A stretch of 64,000 nucleotides of DNA from Deltaproteobacteria bacterium HGW-Deltaproteobacteria-15 (GTDB lineage: Bacteria; Desulfobacterota; DSM-4660; Desulfatiglandales; HGW-15). The notes under the pieces are model-generated. The model searched no databases, had not been told where the DNA came from, and was given only the letters and a program-made list of their open reading frames with translations. The position numbers were made by a program, and so were the translations under genes. Location of the stretch: contig PHBH01000011.1 of the NCBI GenBank assembly GCA_002840535.1, positions 47,584-111,583 of the forward strand. The letters run 5' to 3'. Of the stretch, positions 1 through 8,980 are shown piece after piece (within the stretch, counting starts at the first letter, position 1; each line of letters begins with the position of its first letter).

Positions 1-1
1 T

Positions 2-2854
2 GTGGGCCGACTGGTTGAGTACGCCGGGAGGCTTGAAGATGAATTGAGGGCCAGTGGTCTTTTCAGAACAGTCGGCCTCCGGGACTTCGGCAAATCAATG
101 CCTGCACTGGCAACCTCTGTAACCAGGAACCTCCCGGTACTGTTCACTGAAAAAGAGCTCGATGAACAAGTCCGCCCTTTAATCGAGACCGATGCCATCC
201 GCAAACGGCTGGGTGTACTCCACCGGGACCTGGCGAATTTAGACGGTATCGGTCAGACTGAATTCATTGAGAACGACCCCCTCGGCCTGAATCGGTTGGT
301 GATGGCCAGATTGGGCTCCCTGGCTCCCTCCCAAAATGCCTATATCTACAGAGAGCGGCTGATATCGTCGGACAATCGGCATCTGCTCGTGATCGCCACC
401 CCCATCTCTTCAGGCACAGATACCCTTTTTTCCCGCAAGATCGTCGAGCTGTTGGACAATGTCGCCAAAGTGCTGGGTGAGGAAGCATCGCGCAAGGCGG
501 ACCGGATTACCCTTGCCCCGGTGGGTGCTTATCGCGTTGCGCTGGACAATGAGCTTATCGCGAGAAAGGATGTCAAGAAGGCGATCCTCTTTGCGACCGC
601 AGGAATTGCGCTGTTGCTCCTGCTTGCTTTTCCAAGACCGTATATCGGCCTCCTGTCTCTTCTGCCCTCCATCGCAGGGACCATGACGGCTTTTTTTGTA
701 TTCTCTTTGATGCACAAATCCATCTCGATCATGGTGCTCGGGTTTGGGGGTGCTGTCATATCGATGACTATCGACCACGTCATCGCTTACCTGCTGTTCC
801 TGGACCGGCCACAGTGGACGCTTGGAAAAGAGGCATCGCACGAGGTCCGTTCCATAGGTCTGCTCGCCCTCATGACGACCATCGGCGCCTTTGCAGCGCT
901 CTCTTTCAGCGGATTTCCGATTCTCAAACAACTCGGGCAATTCACGTTTCTCGGAATGGGATTGTCGTTTCTCTTCGTTCATTTCGTTTTTCCAAAGATT
1001 CTTCCCGCCATGCCCCCATCACGGCCGCGAACGATTCCGCTTCAAAGAGCGGTCAATCGTCTCGCCCGGTTCGGAAGACCGGGGCTCGGGGTCGCCGTCT
1101 GCCTTGCAGTGGCGATGCTTTTTTTCGCGAAACCCGTTTTCAATGTCAATCTCAGCTCCATGAATACGGTCAGCAAGGAAACGGCAGCTGCCGAAAAGCT
1201 GGTTGCCGATGTTTGGGGAAATGTGCTCAACAAGGTTTTCCTGATGGTACAGGGAGACAGCGTCGCCGAACTGCAGGACAAGGGGGATCACTTTCTGAAA
1301 ACCCTGGAGCCGGAAATGTCCTCGGGTGCTTTGACTTCGGGTTTCGTCCCTTCCATGCTTTTTCCGGGAGAAAGCAGGAGAGCTGCGAACCTGGCCGCCT
1401 GGAGAGAGTTCTGGAACAGCGCAAGGGTCTCCGCTTTGAAACAAGGGATTGAAAAGGCTTCTGTCGAAGTCGGCTTCGCGCCGACCGCATTCGAACCCTT
1501 TTACAGGATCCTTGAACCCTCATGGCATCCTGAAGGGGAAATGAAGATCCCGGAGGAACTCCAGGCTTTTCTCGGTATAAAGAAAAGCCCTGACAGGTCA
1601 TCCTGGGTGCAGGTGATGACGTTTACAACCGGGAACTCCTTCGATAGCGAGCATTTTTATTCAGCATATCGTGCCTTGGGGTCCATTTTCGATCCGGCGC
1701 TCTTTTCGAAAAGACTCGGCCATCTTCTTTTTTCGACTTTTCTGAAGATGCTTGCCATCATCGGTGCGGGTGTCATCGTTCTCGTACTCCTGTTTTTCGC
1801 CGACCTGAGATTGACCCTCGTTGCGCTGCTGCCGGTCGTCTTCTCCTTCATCTGCACCCTGGGCACACTCAATCTTCTCGGCCATCCCCTGGACATTTCG
1901 ACCTTGATGCTCTCGATTGTCGCCATAGGAATGGGGATCGACTATTCCCTCTTCTTTGTCCGAAGCTATCAACGGTATGGCGATCCCTCTCATCCCTCCT
2001 TCGGCCTGATGCGCATGGCTGTTTTCATGTCCGCAGCCACCACCATCGTAGGTTTCTTTGTGTTGTGTTTTGCCGAACACAGCCTGTTGAAAAGCGCAGG
2101 GCTGACTTCGACTCTGGCCATTGGGTATGCGCTGATCGGCGCCTTTTTGATTATTCCGCCCGTTATGGAGCGCCTCCTTCAGGACCGTGAAAATGCCCGA
2201 TCCAAAGGCGGAAGCCCTGAAGAAAGGGTCCTCGGGCGGTACAGAAACATGGAAGCGTACCCGAGACTGTTTGCGCGATTCAAGCTGCTGTTGGATCCCA
2301 TGTTCAAGGAGCTGCCGGCCCTCTTGAATCCCGGCCCGAATGAGGTGCGGACAATTATCGATATCGGGTCCGGCCATGGTGTGCCGGCGTGCTGGTTCCT
2401 CGAGCGCTTCCCCGAATCGAGCGTCTACGGCATCGATCCTGATCCCGAGCGGGTGGCCTCCGCGTCCAAGGCGGTTGGAAAGAGAGGTCTTATCGTCTGC
2501 GGCCGCGCGCCTGAGATGCCCGAAACGCCGGTTCCGGCAGACATGGCGACGATGCTCGACATGATGCACTATCTGGATGATGAGGGGTTGAGACTTACGC
2601 TGGAGCGTTTGCACGGCACTCTCCGCCCGGGGGGAGTTGTTGTCATTCGAACGGTGCTCAAGCCGGAAAGGAAGTTCCCATGGTCATGGTGGCTCGAGGA
2701 CCTGAAGTTGAAGGCCCACCGAATCCCTGCTTACTACAGATCTCTTCAAGAGATCAGGAAGAAGATCGTGGAAGCCGGATTCGTCATCGAACATACCTCC
2801 ATGCCTGGAGCCCACAGGGAATTGATCTGGTTCGTTCTGAAAACCAGGCAGTGA
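2..2854 (+). CDS. MMPL/RND exporter fused to SAM methyltransferase (5' partial)
   Basis: The reading frame is open to the left edge, so the true start is probably outside the window. The first ~720 residues look like an MMPL (RND superfamily) transporter: two sets of hydrophobic helices (about 190-345 and 580-735) alternate with soluble periplasmic loops. After the last membrane helix, residues ~770-940 form a class I SAM-dependent methyltransferase with motif I IDIGSGHG near residue 785 and a downstream GIDPDPE acidic strand. MMPL proteins export lipids and polyketides, and such genes are standard in aryl-polyene clusters, which also carry a separate methyltransferase. The fusion in one chain is unusual. 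The downstream KS, ACP, AMP-ligase and acyltransferase genes suggest it exports and perhaps methylates their product. Family calls are firm; the substrate is inferred. Confidence 0.85.
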   Translation: MGRLVEYAGRLEDELRASGLFRTVGLRDFGKSMPALATSVTRNLPVLFTEKELDEQVRPLIETDAIRKRLGVLHRDLANLDGIGQTEFIENDPLGLNRLVMARLGSLAPSQNAYIYRERLISSDNRHLLVIATPISSGTDTLFSRKIVELLDNVAKVLGEEASRKADRITLAPVGAYRVALDNELIARKDVKKAILFATAGIALLLLLAFPRPYIGLLSLLPSIAGTMTAFFVFSLMHKSISIMVLGFGGAVISMTIDHVIAYLLFLDRPQWTLGKEASHEVRSIGLLALMTTIGAFAALSFSGFPILKQLGQFTFLGMGLSFLFVHFVFPKILPAMPPSRPRTIPLQRAVNRLARFGRPGLGVAVCLAVAMLFFAKPVFNVNLSSMNTVSKETAAAEKLVADVWGNVLNKVFLMVQGDSVAELQDKGDHFLKTLEPEMSSGALTSGFVPSMLFPGESRRAANLAAWREFWNSARVSALKQGIEKASVEVGFAPTAFEPFYRILEPSWHPEGEMKIPEELQAFLGIKKSPDRSSWVQVMTFTTGNSFDSEHFYSAYRALGSIFDPALFSKRLGHLLFSTFLKMLAIIGAGVIVLVLLFFADLRLTLVALLPVVFSFICTLGTLNLLGHPLDISTLMLSIVAIGMGIDYSLFFVRSYQRYGDPSHPSFGLMRMAVFMSAATTIVGFFVLCFAEHSLLKSAGLTSTLAIGYALIGAFLIIPPVMERLLQDRENARSKGGSPEERVLGRYRNMEAYPRLFARFKLLLDPMFKELPALLNPGPNEVRTIIDIGSGHGVPACWFLERFPESSVYGIDPDPERVASASKAVGKRGLIVCGRAPEMPETPVPADMATMLDMMHYLDDEGLRLTLERLHGTLRPGGVVVIRTVLKPERKFPWSWWLEDLKLKAHRIPAYYRSLQEIRKKIVEAGFVIEHTSMPGAHRELIWFVLKTRQ

Positions 2855-2949
2855 AAGTATGCACTGAGAAAGTACAAAACCTGGAAAGCTCTCGACTGAG
2901 GGATAAGATTTCTCACATACGTTAATCACAAAAATTTGCGAGCAGAGAG

Positions 2950-3786
2950 TTGAAGCACCCAAAGGATGACCATTCAAGGATCTCCTCTTTATCCAAAGCC
3001 GAAAAAGTCGGCCTCGTCTCTATGCTGGCGGCGCTCCTGCTTGCCATCGTGGATGTGCGGCTTTCCGCCATTCCGTTGGGAGGGTTTCTCCTCTCCTGCA
3101 TCTTCTGCCCCTTTTTCCCTCGAAGCAGCTTTTTTCTCCCGGTCATCAGCCGCGGCGTGTCCGGACAAAAGGCGGTAGCGCTTACTTTCGACGACGGTCC
3201 TGATCCCCTGTCCACCCCTGAGTTGCTCAGTCTACTTTTGAAGCACGGGGCTCAGGCGACATTTTTCGTAACCGGAAAAAGGGCATTGGCCTACCCGGAA
3301 GTGATGAATGAAATTTTGCGCCAGGGTCATGCCGTCGGAAACCATACCTACAGCCATGATTGTCTGTTCGCGTTGAGGGGCACGAAACGTCTATCCAAAG
3401 AAATAGAATCCACTCAGGATATTCTGACCAGATTTGGAATCAGGACTTTGGCATTTCGTCCTCCTGTGGGGATCACGAACCCCAGGCTCCGGAAGGTTTT
3501 GAGGCAAAGAAATGCAGTTGTCATAGGTTTCAGCTGCCGCCCCTTGGACTGGGGCAATAGACGGATCCGCAATTTGTCGACAAAGATCTTGAAACGAGTC
3601 CGTCCGGACGACATCGTTCTTCTTCACGATATCCGGCCGAAAGAGGCGCATCTTCTGCCCTTGTGGCTTAAGGAAATAGAAACGATCCTCTCTGGTTTGG
3701 AGGCAAAAGGGATCGCCATCCTCCCGTTGTCCGATCTCATTGGAAGGCAGATAATGATGAAGGTAGGCAATAGGAGTAAGCAGTAG
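2950..3786 (+). CDS. polysaccharide deacetylase (NodB domain)
   Basis: This 278-residue protein has an N-terminal hydrophobic segment (about residues 23-60) and then a NodB carbohydrate esterase 4 domain. The family motifs are all visible: TFDDGPDP near residue 80 (catalytic Asp and metal Asp), the HxxxH metal pair in GNHTYSHD, the RPPVG motif, and LLHD near the end. The family removes acetyl groups from N-acetylglucosamine-containing polymers or glycolipids; the membrane segment suggests action at the cell envelope. The frame begins at TTG 2950; the first in-frame ATG is about 23 codons in, just before the hydrophobic segment, and is a possible alternative start. The last codons lie in a run of GTAGGCA-like repeats, so the C-terminus may be ragged. 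The gene follows the exporter in the same direction. Confidence 0.85.
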   Translation: MKHPKDDHSRISSLSKAEKVGLVSMLAALLLAIVDVRLSAIPLGGFLLSCIFCPFFPRSSFFLPVISRGVSGQKAVALTFDDGPDPLSTPELLSLLLKHGAQATFFVTGKRALAYPEVMNEILRQGHAVGNHTYSHDCLFALRGTKRLSKEIESTQDILTRFGIRTLAFRPPVGITNPRLRKVLRQRNAVVIGFSCRPLDWGNRRIRNLSTKILKRVRPDDIVLLHDIRPKEAHLLPLWLKEIETILSGLEAKGIAILPLSDLIGRQIMMKVGNRSKQ

Positions 3787-3838
3787 GCAGTAGGCGGTAA
3801 GAAGTCCGGCAATCAATACGGGTGATCTACGCTACACT

Positions 3839-4540
3839 TCAACGTGCCAGGCAGTGACGGACGATTTCACTGAGATCCTGCACCTCTTTTCCCTCAAATT
3901 CGACCACTCCCTTTTTGTTGAAGCCCAGTCTCCCGTACCCGGAAGCTCTCCCGGATTTCTCAAGCACGAAGAAAAGCGCTCCAGGAGCTGCCTTGCTGTG
4001 CCTGTCGAAGGGAGACGGGGGCTTCAGGTTGTTGGCCCCGCAGAGTATCTGATCGCATTCCCCCAGGAGCAGGCTGTCAAACGCCAGCTTCAAACAGTCA
4101 AGTCCGAGAGGACGGGAAGGGTTGATTACGAATGACTTTCCGGTAAGTCCGAACAGGATGGCCGCATCACCCAGAAAGCTGTTGGGAAGGGTGTATGCGA
4201 ACAAGGCGGGGCTGGCGCCGACCCCTTCTTCACGAAGGACCGTCCCATAAAAATCCAGGTCAACACCAAGACAGCCGTACTCAGTTGAAACGATGATGCC
4301 GATATTTCTCTTGTGCGTCCATTGATCCAGGTCTGCGTCTTTCAAGGCAAAGGCAATTGCGGCAATGCCGAGTTTCGAGTACTCGTCCATCCGCCTGAAA
4401 CTCGGGTAGGGCCTTTCGAAGAGCTCCCCCTGCTCGATGACAGGGAGAGAACCGTCTGACAAGGCAAAGTGGTCATGATCCTTCCCGCATCCCATGTTCC
4501 CTGCAGTTACCCATCCAATTCCAGTGATGTTGATGATCAC
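3839..4540 (-). CDS. KS-like partner protein without catalytic Cys (CLF-like)
   Basis: This 233-residue protein resembles only the N-terminal half of a beta-ketoacyl synthase (the Ketoacyl-synt_2 type). A start at GTG 4540 overlaps the stop of the upstream KS as GTGA and has a GGAGG about 10 bases before it, so the two are probably translationally coupled. Aligned on the LLLGECD helix end, the position of the active-site Cys is occupied by Arg (INPSRPLG, where a KS has xxTACA). The histidine region of a full KS is absent because the protein is short. Chain-length factors of type II polyketide systems and the small KS-like proteins of aryl-polyene clusters likewise lack the Cys and pair with an active KS. 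I infer the same role here: partner of the KS encoded just upstream. Confidence 0.7.
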   Translation of the reverse strand: MIINITGIGWVTAGNMGCGKDHDHFALSDGSLPVIEQGELFERPYPSFRRMDEYSKLGIAAIAFALKDADLDQWTHKRNIGIIVSTEYGCLGVDLDFYGTVLREEGVGASPALFAYTLPNSFLGDAAILFGLTGKSFVINPSRPLGLDCLKLAFDSLLLGECDQILCGANNLKPPSPFDRHSKAAPGALFFVLEKSGRASGYGRLGFNKKGVVEFEGKEVQDLSEIVRHCLAR

Positions 4541-5712
4541 GCCCGAGATTCCCTCCCCATGATAAGAGCGGCGTTGATGCCGCCGAAACCCGAATTGGTG
4601 GTCAACAGGCAATCTTCCGAAATGGAGAAGGGTTCCACCCGGACCATACCCTTTGCCTCGGCCATCGGATGGGTCAGTCCCACCGTTGGCGGGAGGATTC
4701 GATTGGAGAGCGCCTGCAGTCCCAGCGCAATCTCTATCCCCCCGGTCGCCCCAAGGCTATGCCCGAGTCCGCCTTTGACCGAGTAAACCGGGACCCTCCT
4801 TTTCCCAAATACCTGCTGGAGTGCGGCCATTTCCATGAGGTCGTTGTACAAGGTGCCTGTACCGTGTGCGCCGACTCCGGCAATCTCTCCGGATTCCAAC
4901 CCCGCCATTCTCAGCGCGCGCAAAATAGCCTCGACCAATCCACAACCGTCTTTGTCCGGAGCGGTGATATGGACTGCATCGCCTGCGATGCCCCAGCCGA
5001 GCACCCTTCCAAGGGAACGGCGATTCTCTTTTCTTGCCCGCTCTCTGCTCATCAGAAGCAGCGCCGCCGCCCCTTCCCCGAGGGATAAACCCTGCCGGTC
5101 CCGGTCAAAGGGCTTGCATGGAAACGGGGACAGCGCCTTCAGGCACGAAAATCCGGAAAAGGTGAATTCAGTGACCAGATCGATACAACAGACCAGCACC
5201 GCGTCGGTTCTCCCCAAGGCGATCAGCCCGGCCCCTTGAGCCACCGCGATGGCAGAGGATGCACAGGACGCGCTGACGTTGAACCCTTCCTGGACAAGCC
5301 CGAGCTTCTTCGAAACCAGCCGGGTTACCGCTGAGAGTGGAATATCCTCCACCTCGGGATGCTCCGCTCGCCGGAGTCTCTCCAGATTGTCGATTCCTCC
5401 CTTTGTGGTTGCGGTTATCAGAAAGGAATCAGGAGGAACAGGGGCCATTTCAAGGAAAAGACGGTCAAGGAGCGGCCGTATCCTGGATCCGCCTTCATGG
5501 GATTCCAGGCCCTCGATACAGGCGGCAAACCTGGAGCAGTAATTCTTTACGGGAAATCGGCTTACGGGTCCGATGGCTGTCTCTCCCGCAAGGAGTCTCT
5601 TCCATGAACCGCCGAGATTGTCCGCCAGTGCAGTCACTACGGCTGCATCGGTGATCTGAACCTCCCGAAGGTTGCTGAAATCCGAGCTCGGTTTTGCCTG
5701 TTTTGAGATCAT
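4537..5712 (-). CDS. beta-ketoacyl synthase (FabF-type KS)
   Basis: This condensing enzyme joins an acyl chain to a malonyl-ACP extender. The catalytic Cys is in NVSASCASSAIAV, and the two histidines are in GAHGTGTLYND and KGGLGHSLGATGG, with the terminal NSGFGGINAAL glycine-rich motif also present. At 391 residues from ATG 5712 it matches the usual ~400-residue FabF length; the longer open frame upstream (to 5853) has no family resemblance and was not used. The gene is divergent from the ACP gene at 6000 and is followed by the Cys-less partner with a GTGA overlap. Together with the ACP, AMP-ligase, acyltransferase and MMPL exporter it forms a type II fatty acid/polyketide-like set, distinct from the housekeeping fab genes. 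Confidence 0.9.
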   Translation of the reverse strand: MISKQAKPSSDFSNLREVQITDAAVVTALADNLGGSWKRLLAGETAIGPVSRFPVKNYCSRFAACIEGLESHEGGSRIRPLLDRLFLEMAPVPPDSFLITATTKGGIDNLERLRRAEHPEVEDIPLSAVTRLVSKKLGLVQEGFNVSASCASSAIAVAQGAGLIALGRTDAVLVCCIDLVTEFTFSGFSCLKALSPFPCKPFDRDRQGLSLGEGAAALLLMSRERARKENRRSLGRVLGWGIAGDAVHITAPDKDGCGLVEAILRALRMAGLESGEIAGVGAHGTGTLYNDLMEMAALQQVFGKRRVPVYSVKGGLGHSLGATGGIEIALGLQALSNRILPPTVGLTHPMAEAKGMVRVEPFSISEDCLLTTNSGFGGINAALIMGRESRA

Positions 5713-5900
5713 GTTGTATGCGAAAGGAGCGTCCGCTGGTCCATGGGGGTTGAACAACAGGGGCGACGGGGACTTTTCATGTGGAGCATAGGGAGAGAGG
5801 CACGGTGTGTCAAGCCCTAAACGAGTTCTAAACGCATTCCTTCCTCCCTTCAATGTGTTTTGTCTTCAGGGCGCGGTTATGGTAGATAGAACAAAATTTT

Positions 5901-5942
5901 GGAATAATGGAATAATGAAATAATGGAGTGATGGAGTGATGA
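5901..5942. repeat. short tandem repeat in the KS/ACP divergent region
   Basis: Imperfect tandem units of 8-9 bases (variants of AATGGAAT, AATGAAAT and ATGGAGTG) fill this stretch between the divergent KS and ACP genes. A related GGAGTAATGGAGTG run occurs at about 12355, so this is a dispersed repeat type rather than a unique operator. Promoters for both genes must lie in or near it. Confidence 0.7.
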
Positions 5943-5999
5943 AAAGATTTTTTTCTTCACTTACAGCCATAATAAAGGTCGAAAAATAGGAAATGCGAT

Positions 6000-6257
6000 A
6001 TGCAGGAACTGTTGAAGGAGCTTAAAGTCAAGATAGTGGAAGAGCTGCAACTCGAGGAAGTGAATCCCGCAATGCTGGCAGATGACACCCCCTTCTTTGC
6101 CGATGGCCTTGGACTGGATTCGGTTGACCTGCTTGTGCTTGTGGGCATAATCGACAGGGACTACGGTGTAGGGATTTTCAGTCGCGAGGTGGGGGAGAAG
6201 GTGCTCGTGGATTTCTCCACCCTGGCAGCATACATAGAGAAGAATCGGAAAAGATAG
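6000..6257 (+). CDS. acyl carrier protein
   Basis: This 85-residue acidic protein carries the phosphopantetheine attachment motif GLDSVDLL, with the modified Ser near residue 41, in the middle of a four-helix carrier fold. It would hold the growing acyl chain as a thioester for the KS. It starts 287 bases from the divergent KS gene and precedes the AMP-ligase and acyltransferase on the same strand. The sequence is clearly not the typical housekeeping AcpP of this group (no DSLDTVEL-type motif), in line with a dedicated carrier for this cluster. Confidence 0.93.
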   Translation: MQELLKELKVKIVEELQLEEVNPAMLADDTPFFADGLGLDSVDLLVLVGIIDRDYGVGIFSREVGEKVLVDFSTLAAYIEKNRKR

Positions 6258-6267
6258 ACTTTGACGT

Positions 6268-6395
6268 TCTCGTAAAAAGTCGTCATTCCGGCGCAGGCCG
6301 GAATCCAGATATTCTGCAAGGGCTCGAAAATACTGGATCCCGGCTGGAGTTTATCCCGCACTTGATGCGGGGCCGGGATGACGAAAATACCTTTT
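6268..6395. repeat. dispersed repeat (MITE-like), copy A
   Basis: This stretch between the ACP and AMP-ligase genes matches 13804-13954 over most of its length: both have TCTCGTAAAAAGTCG, then GGCCGGAATCCAGATATTCTGCA, then ACTGGATCCCGGCT and GCCGGGATGACGAAAA in the same order. The internal hairpin differs. Copy A lacks the clean right inverted terminus of copy B, so it seems truncated on that side. It lies inside a likely operon, just before the ligase ribosome-binding site. Confidence 0.8.
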
Positions 6396-6442
6396 TCGGT
6401 CCCGTTTTGGGCATGCGCATTAATCTTGTGGAGAAAGGCAAA

Positions 6443-8074
6443 ATGAACCGACCCTGGCTGAAGCAGTACGAGCGACATGTTCCTCACACCATCCCGTATC
6501 CGGCGATCCCGGTCCACCGCTGGCTGCTCGACACGGCAGCCGCCCACCCTGACGATGTGGCGATCTCCTTCAACGAGATTCATTTCACCTACCGGGAGAT
6601 GAACGACCGTGTGAACAGGCTTGCCCGTGCTATGCAGAAAATGGGTGTTGTGAAAGGGGACAGGATCGCTCTGTTCCTGGTCAACACTCCCACTTATGTC
6701 TTCGGTTTCTTTGCCGCCATGAAGCTTGGGGCCATCGTAGTCAATATCAGCGTGGGGATCCATGGAGAGGAACTCACCCGGTGCCTGAACGAATCGGGCG
6801 CCAAGATGATCGTCACACTCGACCTTTTTGCTCAGGGCATATACCAGGTGATCGGTCGGACCGGGCTGAAGGCGGTAATCCTTCACTCCGTCTACGGAAT
6901 AGAGAAGAGGATGACATTCGAGGAGGGAGTCCCCCGGCCTCTGATCTACCAGGAACTGGTCGCAACCGAAGATGCGACAGAGCCTGATGAACATGTGCTC
7001 CCCGAAGACACGGCCGTTCTTCAATACACCAGCGGCTCTACCGGATCGCCCAAAGCTGCAGTTCTCACCCACTCGAATCTTGTTTCGAGTGTTCTCCAGG
7101 GGGAGACCTGGATGGGCATCCGGGATGCCGGCAATGCGGCGGTCATGTGCGTCATTCCCTTCTTCCACGTCTTCGGCATGTCCGCGTGCCTTTTGAGCTC
7201 TGTCCTCAAGGGCTACCACATGGTCCTTCTCCCGCGGATGGATCTGATGGACATTCTCTCTCTGATGAAGAGCCTGGAGACCTACAAACCCATATCCTTC
7301 CCTGCAGTGCCCAGCCTGTGGGCCGCCATGCTTTCTCTTCCTGCTGATGAAGCCAGGAGACATCTCTCTTCCATTCGTGTGCCGACCAGTGGAGGAGCGC
7401 CGCTGCCGAATTGGGTTCAAGAAAAATTCCATGCGCTGAGCGGCAAGAAGATCATCGAAGCCTACGGCCTTTCAGAGGCTTCATCCGCCACCCATTTCTG
7501 CCCCTTTCCTTCGGGCGGTCCCCTGGGTTCCATAGGTCTCCCCCTCCCGGACACCGATGCAAAGATTGTCGATTTGGAGAACCCGAACAGAGAATGTCTT
7601 CCGGGAGAGATCGGTGAGCTTGTGGTGAAGGGCCCGCAGATCATGAAAGGATACTGGAATAACCCTGATCTCACGTCCCGGGTATTGAGGGACAGCTGGT
7701 TTTACACAGGAGACCTGGGCCGGATGGATCAGGACGGGTTTTTTTATCTCGTGGATCGGAAGGATGATCTGATCATATCCAGCGGCTTCAACATCTATCC
7801 CACTGAAATCGAGGATGTCCTGAAGAAGCATCCCAAGATCAAAGATGCCGGAGTCATAGGGGTGCCCGACCGGATCAAAGGCATGGCAATCCGTGCGGTC
7901 GTAACACTCCATGAGGGAACGAAAGGAGACAAGGAAGAGTTTATGAAGTTTTGCAGGGAGAACATGCCTGAATACCGTGTGCCGAAGTCCATTCTCATTC
8001 GAGGTGAAATCCCGAGGGACCCTGCCGGAAAGATGTTGAGGCGGATCCTCCGGGAGGAGGCGCAGGAGGGTTGA
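6443..8074 (+). CDS. AMP-dependent acyl-CoA/acyl-ACP synthetase
   Basis: This 543-residue member of the acyl-adenylate-forming family activates a carboxylic acid with ATP and passes it to CoA or a carrier protein. The core motifs are present: YTSGSTGSPKAAVLTH (phosphate loop), EAYGLSEASS, YTGDLGRMD, DRKDDLIISSGFNIYP (hinge) and the C-terminal lysine in PAGKMLRRIL. The start at ATG 6443 was chosen because GGAGAAAGG lies just upstream and the family homology begins right after it; an in-frame ATG at 6362 would read through the repeat element. It resembles long-chain fatty acid ligases. In this cluster it could load a starter acid on the adjacent ACP, which is inference. Confidence 0.9.
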   Translation: MNRPWLKQYERHVPHTIPYPAIPVHRWLLDTAAAHPDDVAISFNEIHFTYREMNDRVNRLARAMQKMGVVKGDRIALFLVNTPTYVFGFFAAMKLGAIVVNISVGIHGEELTRCLNESGAKMIVTLDLFAQGIYQVIGRTGLKAVILHSVYGIEKRMTFEEGVPRPLIYQELVATEDATEPDEHVLPEDTAVLQYTSGSTGSPKAAVLTHSNLVSSVLQGETWMGIRDAGNAAVMCVIPFFHVFGMSACLLSSVLKGYHMVLLPRMDLMDILSLMKSLETYKPISFPAVPSLWAAMLSLPADEARRHLSSIRVPTSGGAPLPNWVQEKFHALSGKKIIEAYGLSEASSATHFCPFPSGGPLGSIGLPLPDTDAKIVDLENPNRECLPGEIGELVVKGPQIMKGYWNNPDLTSRVLRDSWFYTGDLGRMDQDGFFYLVDRKDDLIISSGFNIYPTEIEDVLKKHPKIKDAGVIGVPDRIKGMAIRAVVTLHEGTKGDKEEFMKFCRENMPEYRVPKSILIRGEIPRDPAGKMLRRILREEAQEG

Positions 8075-8083
8075 GCCGGGAAG

Positions 8084-8980
8084 ATGAAGTCCTTCGTCGT
8101 CCGCCTCGTCAACAGAGTCTCCTTGTCAGCGGGAGCCTGGTTCATCGGCTTTTTCGCCTGGTGGGTCTCCACGGGGTACTTTCTTTTCAAGCCGTCGAGG
8201 AGAAGAGCGAGTATCGAACTCTACCGGATCGTTTTTCCTGAACGCTCTCTCCTGTATCATCTCTATTGCACCTGGCGCCAGTTCCATTCATTCGCTTCCA
8301 CCTACTCGGACAGGGCCCGGATGTATGCAGGCAATAACGTGATCACTTCCACAAAGGGGAGGGAACACCTTATTGAACTGGCAAGGAAAGGGACCGGCGG
8401 GGTGATCGTCATGTCTCACATGGGGAGCTATGAGGTTGCTGCCACTGCCTTTCAGGAACTAGGCTTCAGGCTTCTCCTCCTCCTTGGCGAGAGGGAGGCG
8501 AAACAGGTTGCCAGGAATCAGCGCGAGACCATGACGGCCAAAGGGGTCCATATACACGTCTCCAGTGAACGCGATGATTCTCCCTTCGGCGGCTTGGAAG
8601 CGCTCAAGTTCATCAGGGAAGGAGGGTTCGTCTCCGTGGCAGGAGATCTGGTCTGGACCGATCAGCGCACACGGACGGCTGTCCGGTTCTTCGGTCAGGA
8701 TGTTGGATTCACTTCAGCACCGCATCTTCTGGCTATGGTTTCGGGCGCCCCGCTGCTGACCATGTTCACATACCGTGCAGAAAAAGGGATGCACCAGGTC
8801 GAGATATCCGCTCCCAGGGAGGTGAAGGCGCCGTCCCGGTCTGAAAGAGATCGAACCATCCAGGCAAGCGCACAGGCTTATGCGGAAACGCTGGAGGGAA
8901 TGGTTCGCAGCCATCCTTTTCAATGGTATGTTTTCGAGCCCTTTTTCCCCGGAGACATGGGAGAGGGTTTGAACCGCTAA
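8084..8980 (+). CDS. LpxL/HtrB-type lysophospholipid acyltransferase
   Basis: The 298-residue protein has an N-terminal hydrophobic segment (residues ~15-35) and the HxxxxE catalytic motif of the LpxL/HtrB acyltransferases in SHMGSYE, followed by the conserved GDLVW-type and FEPFFPG C-terminal stretches. The family transfers an acyl chain to a glycolipid or similar acceptor at the inner membrane. It begins 9 bases after the AMP-ligase stop, so the two are co-transcribed. Acyltransferases of this family are regular members of aryl-polyene clusters, where they are thought to attach the polyene to a lipid anchor. Here the acceptor is unknown. Confidence 0.88.
   Translation: MKSFVVRLVNRVSLSAGAWFIGFFAWWVSTGYFLFKPSRRRASIELYRIVFPERSLLYHLYCTWRQFHSFASTYSDRARMYAGNNVITSTKGREHLIELARKGTGGVIVMSHMGSYEVAATAFQELGFRLLLLLGEREAKQVARNQRETMTAKGVHIHVSSERDDSPFGGLEALKFIREGGFVSVAGDLVWTDQRTRTAVRFFGQDVGFTSAPHLLAMVSGAPLLTMFTYRAEKGMHQVEISAPREVKAPSRSERDRTIQASAQAYAETLEGMVRSHPFQWYVFEPFFPGDMGEGLNR

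Noticed and set aside
1661..2614. A 317-residue minus-strand frame opposite the exporter-methyltransferase
   Set aside because: The plus-strand protein has clear transporter and methyltransferase motifs; the opposite frame is Gln/Arg/His-rich without homology.
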